This document shows, one piece after another, positions 8,423-17,473 of a stretch of 64,000 nt of DNA (the first letter of the stretch is position 1; the number at the start of each line of letters is the position of its first letter). Position numbers and translations under genes: made by a program. The notes beneath the pieces are model-generated. The model worked only from the letters and a program-made list of their open reading frames with translations. It made no database searches and was not told the DNA's origin. This stretch comes from Mangrovibacterium sp041596335. Lineage in GTDB: Bacteria; Bacteroidota; Bacteroidia; Bacteroidales; Prolixibacteraceae. Location: assembly GCF_041596335.1 (NCBI RefSeq), contig NZ_JBFHIT010000002.1:1-64000 (forward strand), written 5' to 3'.

Positions 8423-8659
8423 TTACCGTGCCGAACCGGAAGCAGATAATACACCTTCGACAAGATCGCCTGGAATTAGAAGGCATTCGATGTTGTCGGC
8501 CAGTAGGTAAGGAATCATTTCGGCAATCGTATCCGACGATCCTACGTGGGTGTCACCAACAACGGCAAAACGCCATGTCTGACAGAACCCAGCTGGCTCA
8601 ATAAGCAATATAAACAGTGCTATTGCTAAGCCTTTCCTGAATGATTTTTGCACCCTCAT
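8423..8659 (-). pseudogene. Truncated metallophosphoesterase (N-terminal remnant)
   Basis: About 78 codons encode a signal peptide (MRVQKSFRKGLAIALF...) and the first metal-binding blocks of a calcineurin-like phosphoesterase: VVGDTHVG and LLIPGDLVEG. The family needs about 250 or more residues with further GNH and GH metal motifs, all absent here. The frame ends in an unrelated tail and abuts the sensor kinase gene. I read it as the 5' remnant of a gene whose body was deleted, perhaps when the kinase/regulator pair arrived. An upstream in-frame ATG at 8704 is possible but would precede the signal peptide. Confidence 0.7.
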
Positions 8660-9268
8660 TTTAGTTCCTCTATTCGCCTGCAAATAAGCGAACATATTAG
8701 ACAAACCCGAAATTAAATTGATGTTATCGGTGATTTTGCCAATGAATTGGACGATTATGATAATAATTGTCGGATCTAATCAAGAACGCGATTGTCGGCT
8801 ATTGCCGCAAAAACGCTGCGGTTACATGCCGCTTTTTTCATTGGGGGAACAAAAATGCTGATGAAAAATCTGGTTTGCATAGGTTCTGTTTCAGAGATTT
8901 TGGGTAGTTTTAAATCTCCTAAATAAACCAAAATAGAATCAACCATGACACAACAATCCAAACACTTCGTTTTATACGGATCTCTAAACAGCATACTCTC
9001 AACATCTTCTTGATTAGACGATGAGAACTAGTTGTTTCAGAATGTCTTTTCTTGGGACAATAAGAATAAAATAATACCGTCCTGAAACGGATTCAAATAG
9101 AATGTTTAATAATGAAAGCGGATAAGGTGATCAGAATGCATTTACCCTATTTTGATCGCTGAAAATGGTTTGATATCCCTTGTTATATGGAAAAAGGTAC
9201 GATTGTCGCCTTGTGAAACCATAGACAGGTAAATATCACCACCGGCAGAGAAATCAGATGATAGAAAA
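8660..9268. other. Non-coding region upstream of the Gfo/Idh/MocA gene
   Basis: No credible gene. There is a small hairpin, GCGG (8818-8821) with CCGC (8829-8832), followed by six T (8833-8838), which could be a weak + strand terminator. Short minus-strand open frames here do not resemble any family I know. The promoter of the oxidoreductase gene at 9269 should lie near the right end but is not identifiable. Confidence 0.5.
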
Positions 9269-10543
9269 ATGAAACGAAGAGATTTTTTAAAGGTTACAAG
9301 CTCCACCACTTTAGCCATGGGGGTTGGGCTGTACGCGTGTACGAATGTATCTAAATTTAAGTTGGATCTTGTTCCCGACAACAAACGACTTCGAATTGGA
9401 ATAATTGGAGTCGGGGAACGGGGAAACGGAATATTGGAGGTGCTGCAAAATGTACCCGAGTTTAAAGTTGTTGCTATTTGCGATGTTTTTGATTACCGAA
9501 TGGATGCTGCCGAAAAACGGATTGAAAACGAGGTAAAACGCTATAAGAAATTTGAACATATTCTTGACCACAAACCGCTGGATGCCATTATAATTGCAGT
9601 GCCGCTTCACGAGCATTATCGTATTGCGATGGCAGCACTCGATTGTAATCTGCACATCCTTTGCGAAAAGGCTTTAGCCTATAGTATAGCGGAGTGTCAG
9701 GAAATCAAGCGCAAAGCAAAAAGTTCTGCCAAACTGTTTCAAATATCGTATCAGTACCAGTTAAATCCGATGTTTCAAACCCTAAAAGAACTGATTGATC
9801 GGGGACACGTTGGACAAATAACCCGTATTGATGCTCTTTGGGACAGAAACCACAATTGGCGCCGTAAATTGCCGGATGAATCGTTGGTTCCGGGTGTTGA
9901 CAGAGCAGAGTTGGAGCGCAGAATAAACTGGCGGATGTATAAAGAATACTCCGGTGGTTTGAATGCCGAATTGGGATCTCATCAGTTTAATATGATCGAT
10001 AATTTATTGGGATCGCATCCGCTTAAGGTAATGGGAACCGGTGGAATAGATTTTTGGAAGGATGGAAGAGATACATTCGACAATGTGCACATGCTATTTG
10101 ACTATCCTGACGGTGCTAAAGTCGGATTTCACTCCGGAACAACCAACAAGTACGAGGGCTTTCAACTAAAAATATATGGGAAAAAAGCCACTCTTGTATC
10201 GCATAACATGTCGTCGGCTTTTATTTACCCCGAAGATGATTCCCTGGATAAAAACTGGAAAGAAGAAATTGATAGCGTAACAGGCGCATCCATTAAAATT
10301 ATTGATAACGACAAAAAGCGGAACATTAAGCCAGTAGAGAAAAATATCGCTTATCCGTCTGATAATTTTATGTATAATGCAACATGGTTGTTGTATAAAA
10401 ACTTCGCTGCGGCAATTAACGGAACCGAAGAACTGAAGCTGGGCATTGAAGATGGCTACCGGAGCGCCATTGCCGTACATATGGCTAATCGGGCGGTACG
10501 TCAATCGGAAATAGTAAACTGGCTTCCCGAATACGATGTGTAA
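9269..10543 (+). CDS. Tat-exported Gfo/Idh/MocA-family oxidoreductase
   Basis: 424 residues. The N-terminus has a twin-arginine signal (KRRDFLK, then a hydrophobic stretch ending near ACT), so the folded protein with bound cofactor would go to the periplasm. The Rossmann motif GIIGVGERGNG is near residue 45, and Glu133-Lys134 sits in CEKALAYS, where the family usually has EKP. A C-terminal GFO/MocA domain follows. Exported members in Bacteroidota either oxidise glycosides (for example to 3-keto sugars) or act as GH109-type NAD-dependent glycosidases. The DUF1080 protein encoded at 39628 would suit the first role. It stands alone, with over 250 bp of non-coding DNA on each side. Confidence 0.88.
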   Translation: MKRRDFLKVTSSTTLAMGVGLYACTNVSKFKLDLVPDNKRLRIGIIGVGERGNGILEVLQNVPEFKVVAICDVFDYRMDAAEKRIENEVKRYKKFEHILDHKPLDAIIIAVPLHEHYRIAMAALDCNLHILCEKALAYSIAECQEIKRKAKSSAKLFQISYQYQLNPMFQTLKELIDRGHVGQITRIDALWDRNHNWRRKLPDESLVPGVDRAELERRINWRMYKEYSGGLNAELGSHQFNMIDNLLGSHPLKVMGTGGIDFWKDGRDTFDNVHMLFDYPDGAKVGFHSGTTNKYEGFQLKIYGKKATLVSHNMSSAFIYPEDDSLDKNWKEEIDSVTGASIKIIDNDKKRNIKPVEKNIAYPSDNFMYNATWLLYKNFAAAINGTEELKLGIEDGYRSAIAVHMANRAVRQSEIVNWLPEYDV

Positions 10544-10803
10544 GTTTTTTATTGAAAGACACAAATGCGATTGCGTAGCTTTTGGTTATGCTTGAACATG
10601 AAATGGTTTATGTTCCTATCAACTAGGAGATGTACAGATCGCTGTTCAAGTTTCGAATTCGTTTGAAATCAATAACGCTGGAGATGGAACAAAAATCAGT
10701 TAAAGTCGGACTAACTCAACAGCGCAGAAACAAAAACAGTAATTTTGAGAAACTCAAGGTTGTATTGAGTGTGATTTCAAACCAATAACTTAACTATTTC
10801 GGC

Positions 10804-13800
10804 GTGAAGAAACTCTATCTATCTATCGTCATTTTATTACATAGTATTTATTCTTCCGCGGTGGGCAATATCGTTCCCGGAAACCAAAAAATAGAAAAAT
10901 TCGTTAGTGAACAAGGTTTTTTTCAAAATACAGTACATGCCATTACGTCCGACAACAACGGGTACTTGTGGATTGCAACGCCCAATGGTTTAGCGCGCTA
11001 TGATGGTTATTCGTTCGAACATTTTTACCACGATTTTCACAATGCTGAGTCTATTCCCGGCAACAAAGTGAGACATCTTTTAAATGATTCGGCCGGGAGA
11101 TTGTGGATTGCTACAAATCAGGGTTTGTGTATTTATCATACCGGAAATGAGCAATATGTTCCGTTTACCCATCGCATACTGGACGGAACTTTTATGAAGG
11201 AAGATGCTCAGGGGAGAGTGTGGATTGGGAAAGACTCGAAACTGCATATTTTCAATTCTAAACTTGAGATTACAGAGATTGAAAAAAACTGTGTGGTACT
11301 TGATTTTCAAAAAGAATTAGAGGGCGAAAAAATTGTCGATATCGAGTTCTATAACGATTCTGTTTTCTTGCTTGCAAGCCCGTCTGGCATTTATCAGGTG
11401 ACTTTGAACGAGCGTCAACCCGATTCATTTACAGTTCGAAAACTGTCTTTCGATTATATCGGGAATGGGATCTCCAAACTAATCAAAACAGATCAAACGA
11501 TTTGGGTAGGCACCGATAATGGGATCTATCAAACACTGCTCGAAAATAACCGCTTAACCTCAATCCGACTGTTTTTCAATTCCTCTAAACCGAATCAGGA
11601 AGACCAAATCAATGTGCAGACCATATTTTTTGACAAGGAGAAAAATTTATGGATTGGGACCAAACGGAATGGGATTCTGAAATATAATAATGAAACAGAA
11701 GGTTTTGTAGCTTACAAATTCGACCCCAAAAACGTATTTGGTTTAACCAGCAACCGGATTAACTGCTTTTATGAAGATGTATTTGGCGTATTGTGGATTG
11801 GTACAGCACAAGGAGGATTGAATAAACTCGATAAAAATCAAAAACCTTTTCAAAACTATACACACAACCCATATGATAACGAATCGCTATCGAGCAACTT
11901 GATTAACGATATCATTGAGGACAAAAAAGGGCATATCTGGATTTCATTTTTCGACAACCTAATTTGTCGATCGAATAATGAAATAGATATAACTGAAGGA
12001 CACCGCATTCAATTTACAAGGCAGGATAATCAGCTTGGGAAATTAAGAAACAGTGTTGTTGTCAGGCTTTTCCAGGATTTAAAAGGCTATTGGTGGATTG
12101 GATGCCTTGATGGCTTGTACTTCTATGATGAAACCAACGATAAGTTGAGAAAAGTACAACTAAAATCAACCGACGGAATTTTCACAACGCAGGGAAATCG
12201 CGTTATCGAGCAAATTAATTCCAATCAGATTTTAATTGGTGGTTCGCATGTTTATTTACTCGATGAACCTTGGAATTGGATATTAGATGATAAACCGGTT
12301 CCGGTAGGTGACAGTCTTTTTGATATTGGAGAAAATAATTCAGTGATAGCTTTTAAAAAGGATGATTTTGGAAATTTGTGGTTTGGGACACAGAATGGAA
12401 TTTATCGGGTTTTAGAGCAGGATAAAAAGTTTGTTGTCATGAATCATCTACATTCCGACTCAGAAGACGATAAGCTTAGGCTCAGTCATAATTTCATTTT
12501 TTGTGTCCATTATAGCTCGGGTAAAACGATTTGGATTGGAGCATTTGGTGGTGGGTTGATGAAATTGGATTTGAATGAATCGGGAGATCCGAAGGAGATT
12601 AGAACCTACCATAAGAATGATGGTTTGCCCGATGAGGTTGTTTACGGGATTCTGGAAGATGACGACGGAAAATTATGGATGAGTACTGATATGGGGATTT
12701 GCCGTTTAGATCCGGTTTCAGGAAAATTCGATGTTTACGATGTGAGCGATGGAATTATGAACAATAATTTTCGTCAGTCGTCCTTTTTTAAAACAAAGAC
12801 CGGATTAATGCTGATGGGCGGTTTGAATGGATTAACTGTTTTCAATCCGAAACAAATTACGAAAAACGAGATTCTTCCTAAGGTTTTGATTTCCAGATTG
12901 AAAATCAATGATCAACAAATAGTCGCCGGAGAAGAATTTAATAAGGAAGTTATTTTAACTAATTCGATTACAGACACCCGGAAATTGGTTCTAGACTATC
13001 AGAACAGAAATATTTCCCTAGACATTGTCGTACAGCACTATTCAACTCCTAAGAAAAACCGTTTGTCGTACATGTTGGAAGGAGTGAATGCCAATTGGAT
13101 TGAATTTGGTGGCGGAAAAACAACAGCAACCTATACTAATTTGAATGCCGGAACCTATCGCTTTCTTTACAAAGGTACGAATGGCGATGGTATTTGGACC
13201 GCAAACACTGGAGAGCTGATAATCCGTGTGTTGGCTCCCTGGTATTTCCGATGGTGGAGTCTGACAATTTGGGCTGCTTTCGTTTTATTGGTGATTTACG
13301 GGGTGTTCATGTACTTAGTTAGGTTAGAAAAATTGAAGCAGAACCTAAAATTCGAACAGTTGGACAAGGAGCGGATTCACGAAATGGATCAAGCCAAATT
13401 GCGTTTCTTTACAAATATTACGCACGACTTTAAAACGCCGCTTTCACTAATTATCGGACCGCTAGAGAAAATCGCTGACCGCTATCAGCGCAAAGAGGAT
13501 CAGAAATATGTCTCGATCATTCAAAGTAATATTTCGCGCCTTCAAAAGCTAATTGAACAACTTATTTCATACCGGAAAGCCGAAACGGGGCACTTGGATT
13601 TGAAATATACGAATACAAGCTTAGGGAATTTCATTTATCCGCTATTAGAAGCTTTTGAGGAAAATGCAAAGCGAACGAATGTGAACTTCTTTTATAAAGT
13701 GAATTCTCCCAACCGGCTGGTGACCATTGATATTGACAGTACCGAACGCATATTGATGAATCTGTTTTCCAATGCTGTTAAATTTACCGGGCAAGATGGA

Positions 13801-14943
13801 GAAGTTAGTATTGAAGCTGGTTTTCGGGAAGTTGAGAATACTGAGGTTTTGTATATTGAGGTGAGTGATACCGGAATTGGAATTCCGCAGGCACAACTTG
13901 AAAAAATATTCGATCGCTTTTATCGGGCTGTCGATGATCGTGGAAGCTGGAGAGGAACCGGAATTGGTCTGGCTTTATGCAAATCGCTGGTTGAATTGAT
14001 GAAAGGCAAAATAGCGGTGGAGAGTATTCCGGGCGAAAAAACGGTCTTTAAAATTGATTTGCCGTTCGATATTGTGGCAAAGGCAGATGCAGATGCAGGT
14101 GAGGATATGATCAAACACCGGAAGATTGTTACAGATTGGATGCCGTCGGAATTGAGTGAATTCCAGGAAAGTGATGGAGATAGTTCGCTACCTTCTATTT
14201 TGATAATTGATGATGAACAAGATGTACGTTCATTTTTACACGAAGCGTTTAGCAGTAACTACAAAGTTACTCTTGCTGTTGATGGAGAAGAGGGATTAAA
14301 AAAGTTAGCCGAGTGTGACCCTCTTTTGGTTATTTCCGATGTCATGATGCCAAAACTAAGTGGGTATGAGCTTTGTGAGAAAATAAAATCAGATCCTAAA
14401 ACCTGCCACATTCCTGTTATTTTACTGACAGCTTTGGATGATGATGCCAAGATGATTGAAGGACTGGAACTGGGAGCTGACGACTACATTAAAAAACCAT
14501 TTTCGATAAAACACCTGGAGATTCGGGTAAAGAAACTCATTGAAAGCAAAAAACGGATTCTTGAATACTTCGCCAATAGTCGTGTTATCCCCGCAGAAGA
14601 TCTGGGAATGCCGGAAAGAGACCGTCATTTCTTGCAGTGCATTATTGCGCTAATTGAAACCAATATGTCCGATTCAACCTTTGGGGTTGAAGAATTGGCA
14701 AAATCAGCCGGGATGAGCTCAACACACCTGTACCGAAGACTAAAGCAGCTAACGGGGCAAGTTCCGAATGTTTATCTGCGGAATTTTCGTTTGCAAAAAG
14801 CGGCCGAGCTGCTGAAATCGAACAAAGATATTAACGCCGTAGAAGTGATGTATGAAATTGGAATAGAATCACCATCCTACTTATCAACTGCTTTCAAAAA
14901 GTTGCATGGCGTGTCTCCTTCCGAATTCCAAAAAAGGAGCTAG
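10804..14943 (+). CDS. Hybrid two-component system regulator (HTCS 1)
   Basis: 1379 residues, GTG start. In order: a signal peptide; a periplasmic two-propeller sensor made of repeated LWIGT...G.N..D blocks (to about residue 740); a Y_Y_Y domain; a membrane helix (about 817-841); a histidine kinase with His874 in THDFKTPL; an HATPase with DTGIGIP; a receiver with D1136-D1137 and phospho-acceptor Asp1179 in ISDVMMP; and a C-terminal AraC-type helix-turn-helix. HTCS proteins bind an oligosaccharide in the periplasm and switch on their utilisation locus. It lies upstream of the truncated susC and is a paralogue of the HTCS at 19614. A hairpin terminator follows immediately. Confidence 0.97.
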   Translation: MKKLYLSIVILLHSIYSSAVGNIVPGNQKIEKFVSEQGFFQNTVHAITSDNNGYLWIATPNGLARYDGYSFEHFYHDFHNAESIPGNKVRHLLNDSAGRLWIATNQGLCIYHTGNEQYVPFTHRILDGTFMKEDAQGRVWIGKDSKLHIFNSKLEITEIEKNCVVLDFQKELEGEKIVDIEFYNDSVFLLASPSGIYQVTLNERQPDSFTVRKLSFDYIGNGISKLIKTDQTIWVGTDNGIYQTLLENNRLTSIRLFFNSSKPNQEDQINVQTIFFDKEKNLWIGTKRNGILKYNNETEGFVAYKFDPKNVFGLTSNRINCFYEDVFGVLWIGTAQGGLNKLDKNQKPFQNYTHNPYDNESLSSNLINDIIEDKKGHIWISFFDNLICRSNNEIDITEGHRIQFTRQDNQLGKLRNSVVVRLFQDLKGYWWIGCLDGLYFYDETNDKLRKVQLKSTDGIFTTQGNRVIEQINSNQILIGGSHVYLLDEPWNWILDDKPVPVGDSLFDIGENNSVIAFKKDDFGNLWFGTQNGIYRVLEQDKKFVVMNHLHSDSEDDKLRLSHNFIFCVHYSSGKTIWIGAFGGGLMKLDLNESGDPKEIRTYHKNDGLPDEVVYGILEDDDGKLWMSTDMGICRLDPVSGKFDVYDVSDGIMNNNFRQSSFFKTKTGLMLMGGLNGLTVFNPKQITKNEILPKVLISRLKINDQQIVAGEEFNKEVILTNSITDTRKLVLDYQNRNISLDIVVQHYSTPKKNRLSYMLEGVNANWIEFGGGKTTATYTNLNAGTYRFLYKGTNGDGIWTANTGELIIRVLAPWYFRWWSLTIWAAFVLLVIYGVFMYLVRLEKLKQNLKFEQLDKERIHEMDQAKLRFFTNITHDFKTPLSLIIGPLEKIADRYQRKEDQKYVSIIQSNISRLQKLIEQLISYRKAETGHLDLKYTNTSLGNFIYPLLEAFEENAKRTNVNFFYKVNSPNRLVTIDIDSTERILMNLFSNAVKFTGQDGEVSIEAGFREVENTEVLYIEVSDTGIGIPQAQLEKIFDRFYRAVDDRGSWRGTGIGLALCKSLVELMKGKIAVESIPGEKTVFKIDLPFDIVAKADADAGEDMIKHRKIVTDWMPSELSEFQESDGDSSLPSILIIDDEQDVRSFLHEAFSSNYKVTLAVDGEEGLKKLAECDPLLVISDVMMPKLSGYELCEKIKSDPKTCHIPVILLTALDDDAKMIEGLELGADDYIKKPFSIKHLEIRVKKLIESKKRILEYFANSRVIPAEDLGMPERDRHFLQCIIALIETNMSDSTFGVEELAKSAGMSSTHLYRRLKQLTGQVPNVYLRNFRLQKAAELLKSNKDINAVEVMYEIGIESPSYLSTAFKKLHGVSPSEFQKRS

Positions 14944-14945
14944 TG

Positions 14946-14980
14946 CTACTTGAACTGATTCAAGTAGAAGAGCATTTTTT
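14946..14980 (+). terminator. Intrinsic terminator after HTCS 1
   Basis: A perfect 9-bp inverted repeat CTACTTGAA (14946-14954) / TTCAAGTAG (14959-14967) with loop CTGA is followed by AAGAGCA and six T (14975-14980). It starts 3 bp after the stop codon. Confidence 0.85.
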
Positions 14981-15424
14981 AGTCTTTTGCCCAATGCGCA
15001 TTGTGGTTGAAGCTTTAAAATGCACTTTTGTCGGCAGGGCTTTTGGCAGTAAAATTTTATTTTTCGAATCTCGCAAAGTAGGATGCGATGATTTATTTTT
15101 TGCATTTCTTATAGTCCGGACGTGATTGCGTAATATAATCACCAAAATATTTCGTGAACCAATTTGTGTTGGTATGCTTTTCGTGACAAATCGTAAGAAT
15201 GTGCCGCTCCATTGGAAATTTTCTCGCTCGTTTTAGTATCTCAAAAGTCGATCGGCCTAATTAGCAAAATATTAATAGGTTACGTTGTTTTGTGTTGTTG
15301 GCGGAAGTCTCTCCAGTACTGTTCTTTTGGTAAATTTAAAAGTAAAATGCGTTGAGCTTAATATGTTTGATTTGAGCAATGATGGGCTTTAATGAGCTTA
15401 TAAACAGGTAGTAATACTTTCTCT
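14981..15424. other. Intergenic region with possible decayed minus-strand coding sequence
   Basis: No intact gene. On the minus strand, 15260 to 15093 is an open frame of about 55 codons ending in TAA with protein-like content (for example KFPMERHILTICHEKH, then WFTKYFGDYITQSRPDYKK), but no good start and no family I recognise. A second protein-like stretch (PKEQYWRDFRQQHKTT) ends in a stop further upstream on that strand. These may be remnants of one decayed gene. The rest is AT-rich and featureless. Confidence 0.3.
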
Positions 15425-15490
15425 ATTCATGTGTTCGATTGAAGCAAGCATTTTATTTTTTTGAGAAATAGAGAATTCGTGTGTTCGATT
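15425..15490 (+). promoter_or_regulatory. Operator-like sites upstream of the truncated susC
   Basis: A 16-bp direct repeat, ATTCATGTGTTCGATT (15425-15440) and ATTCGTGTGTTCGATT (15475-15490), differs at one base and is spaced 50 bp. The first copy runs into TGTTCGATTGAAGCAAG (15432-15448), which matches 13 of 17 bases of the site upstream of the intact susC (45242-45258). It probably binds one of the two HTCS regulators. Confidence 0.55.
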
Positions 15491-15563
15491 AGTTTTGGTA
15501 GCATCTAATTAAACAAGCATTCATCGAGTTTACGAACGAAGATCAAACCTAATTGATTTCATT

Positions 15564-15974
15564 ATGAAAAAAATCGTTACAATTTTTTTATGGTTTATTT
15601 CTGTTTCCGTTTTTGCACAAACGCAAAACATTACAGGGAGAGTAATCGACTCTGCGGGAGAACCACTCCCAGGGGCAACAATCGTTGTTAAAGGTGCGAC
15701 TACGGGTACAACTACCGATATTGATGGTAATTACAAATTACCCAATGTATCAGTTGAAAGTATTTTAGTTTTCTCTTTTGTGGGAATGGTCTCGCAGGAA
15801 ATTAAAGTCGGAAACCGATCAACAATTTCAGTAACACTGGTTGCCGATGCGATTGGACTTGACGAGGTTGTTGCTATCGGATATGGAACTGTCAGAAAAA
15901 AAGATTTGACAGGTTCAGTATCAACGGTTGATACAAAAGACGATAGACTTCTTTATAAAGTACAAATAAATTGA
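15564..15974 (+). pseudogene. Truncated susC (TonB-dependent receptor N-terminus)
   Basis: 136 codons encode the signal peptide, the carboxypeptidase-regulatory-like beta-sandwich (ITGRVIDSAGEPLPGATIVV...) and the start of the plug (VVAIGYGTVRKKDLTGSV), then stop after a non-conserved tail. A SusC protein is about 1000 residues, so the rest of the plug and the whole barrel are missing, and no susD follows. The N-terminus is very close to that of the intact SusC at 45449 (nearly the same signal peptide and QTQNITG junction), and its upstream operator-like sites are related too. It cannot form a transporter. It may still be transcribed and lead the sulfatase operon behind it. Confidence 0.85.
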
Positions 15975-15979
15975 GCGAT

Positions 15980-17473
15980 ATGAAATATTTGATGCGATTA
16001 GCAATTTCCTTCCTCCCGGTGGCTCTGGTTGCCCTGGAAAGCACAGGGCAAAAGCCCAACATTATTTACCTGATGGCCGATGACCAGAATGTTTTATCGG
16101 TTGGATGCTATGGTAACAGTGAAGTCAAAACCCCCAATATGGACAAAATAGGGAATCAAGGGATTATTTTTGCGAGACATTACAATACCACGGCGATTTG
16201 CATGGCCAGTCGGGCAACCGTTTTTACAGGGATGTACGAATACAAAACGGGAACTAATTTCGACCATGGAGATATGAAGCCGGAAGTTTGGAAAAAGTCC
16301 TATCCTGTGCTTCTTCGGGAAGCTGGTTATCTAACTGCTTTTGCCGGGAAATTTGGTTTCGAAGTGGAAGAACTGGGTTTATGCGAGGACGATTTTGATA
16401 TTTGGGGAGGTGCGCCGGGACAATCTGGATATGTTACGAAGAAGAATAGCTCGATGGCTAAATATGCTGAGGATTATCCCCATTCAACTTTGTCGTATGG
16501 TGCATTTGGGCAGGACGTAATACGTGAGGCTGTAAAGCAAAATAAACCTTTTTGTTTGTCCATAAGTTTCAAAGCGCCTCACCGCCCTGTACAGCCTGAT
16601 CCAAAATTTGACGATGTGTATGCCGGAAAGACCTTCACCAAGCCAGCGAATTTTGGTCGCGAAGCTGGTGAACACATGTCAGCGCAAAGCAAGCAGGGAA
16701 GGCAATACGCACGTTTCCATGAATGGCACTACGATACCGATTACGACGGTGTGATGGCTAAATATTATCAGCTTGTTTATGGGATCGATGTCGCGGTTGG
16801 AATGATAATGGAAGAGCTGGAGAAACAGGGGATTGCCGACAATACAGTTATTATTTATACGAGCGACAATGGTTATATCTGTGGTTCGCACGGATATGCT
16901 TCAAAAGTACTTCCCATGGAAGAGGCATCGCGTGCCCCTTTAATGATCTACGATCCGAGAAGCGCCAGTGCTGGTAAAAAGCTGACATGTGCGGCGCTTA
17001 CCGGAAATATCGATTTCGCACCAACAATTCTCGATTTGGCAGGTGTGCCAATTCCTGAAAACATGGATGGGGAAAGTATGGTTCCACTTTTAAGAAAGCC
17101 TAAAAAAGATATTCACGAACAGTTAGCATTTATCAATGCATGGGGAGTTGTGCCCACTCAAAGCCTTACTTGCCTTACAAAAGACTGGAAATATACATAT
17201 TGGTGGTATGGCGATTCAGAAATGAAGCCAACCGAAGAATTGTATAATTTGAAAAGTGATCCTTTAGAGATGAAAAATCTTGCAAAAGATCCAAAATCAT
17301 TTTCAACGCTCAAAACCATGCGTGCTAAATACGATGCCGAATTAGAGCGATGGAAACAAGAAACCGTGAGTTATAACAACTATCAGCAATACACGACCTT
17401 GTTTGATCGTACGATTCCATGGGAACAAAAAAACTTCACGAAAAGCAAAAATACAGATGAATCAAATCATTAA
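15980..17473 (+). CDS. Formylglycine-dependent sulfatase (S1 family), secreted
   Basis: 497 residues from ATG 15980, which gives a clean signal peptide ending STGQ; a TTG nine bases upstream is less likely. The alkaline-phosphatase-fold start PNIIYLMADDQ supplies metal ligands. The modification motif C74-M-A-S-R78 fits C-x-(A/P)-x-R, so Cys74 would be converted to formylglycine. Further on come a YTSDNG metal site and a C-terminal ELYNLKSDP segment. It would remove sulfate esters from the glycan in the periplasm or at the surface. It starts 5 bp after the truncated susC, and its 3' end overlaps the next, broken sulfatase gene by 17 bp. Confidence 0.95.
   Translation: MKYLMRLAISFLPVALVALESTGQKPNIIYLMADDQNVLSVGCYGNSEVKTPNMDKIGNQGIIFARHYNTTAICMASRATVFTGMYEYKTGTNFDHGDMKPEVWKKSYPVLLREAGYLTAFAGKFGFEVEELGLCEDDFDIWGGAPGQSGYVTKKNSSMAKYAEDYPHSTLSYGAFGQDVIREAVKQNKPFCLSISFKAPHRPVQPDPKFDDVYAGKTFTKPANFGREAGEHMSAQSKQGRQYARFHEWHYDTDYDGVMAKYYQLVYGIDVAVGMIMEELEKQGIADNTVIIYTSDNGYICGSHGYASKVLPMEEASRAPLMIYDPRSASAGKKLTCAALTGNIDFAPTILDLAGVPIPENMDGESMVPLLRKPKKDIHEQLAFINAWGVVPTQSLTCLTKDWKYTYWWYGDSEMKPTEELYNLKSDPLEMKNLAKDPKSFSTLKTMRAKYDAELERWKQETVSYNNYQQYTTLFDRTIPWEQKNFTKSKNTDESNH

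Noticed and set aside
8353..8463. N-terminal extension of the sensor kinase from the upstream ATG at 8463
   Set aside because: The extra 37 residues are hydrophilic, overlap the phosphoesterase remnant in another frame, and precede the first membrane segment without family resemblance.
8776..8994. Minus-strand open frame of 72 codons
   Set aside because: It reads through a hairpin and T-run, has no signal or domain, and is flanked by non-coding DNA.
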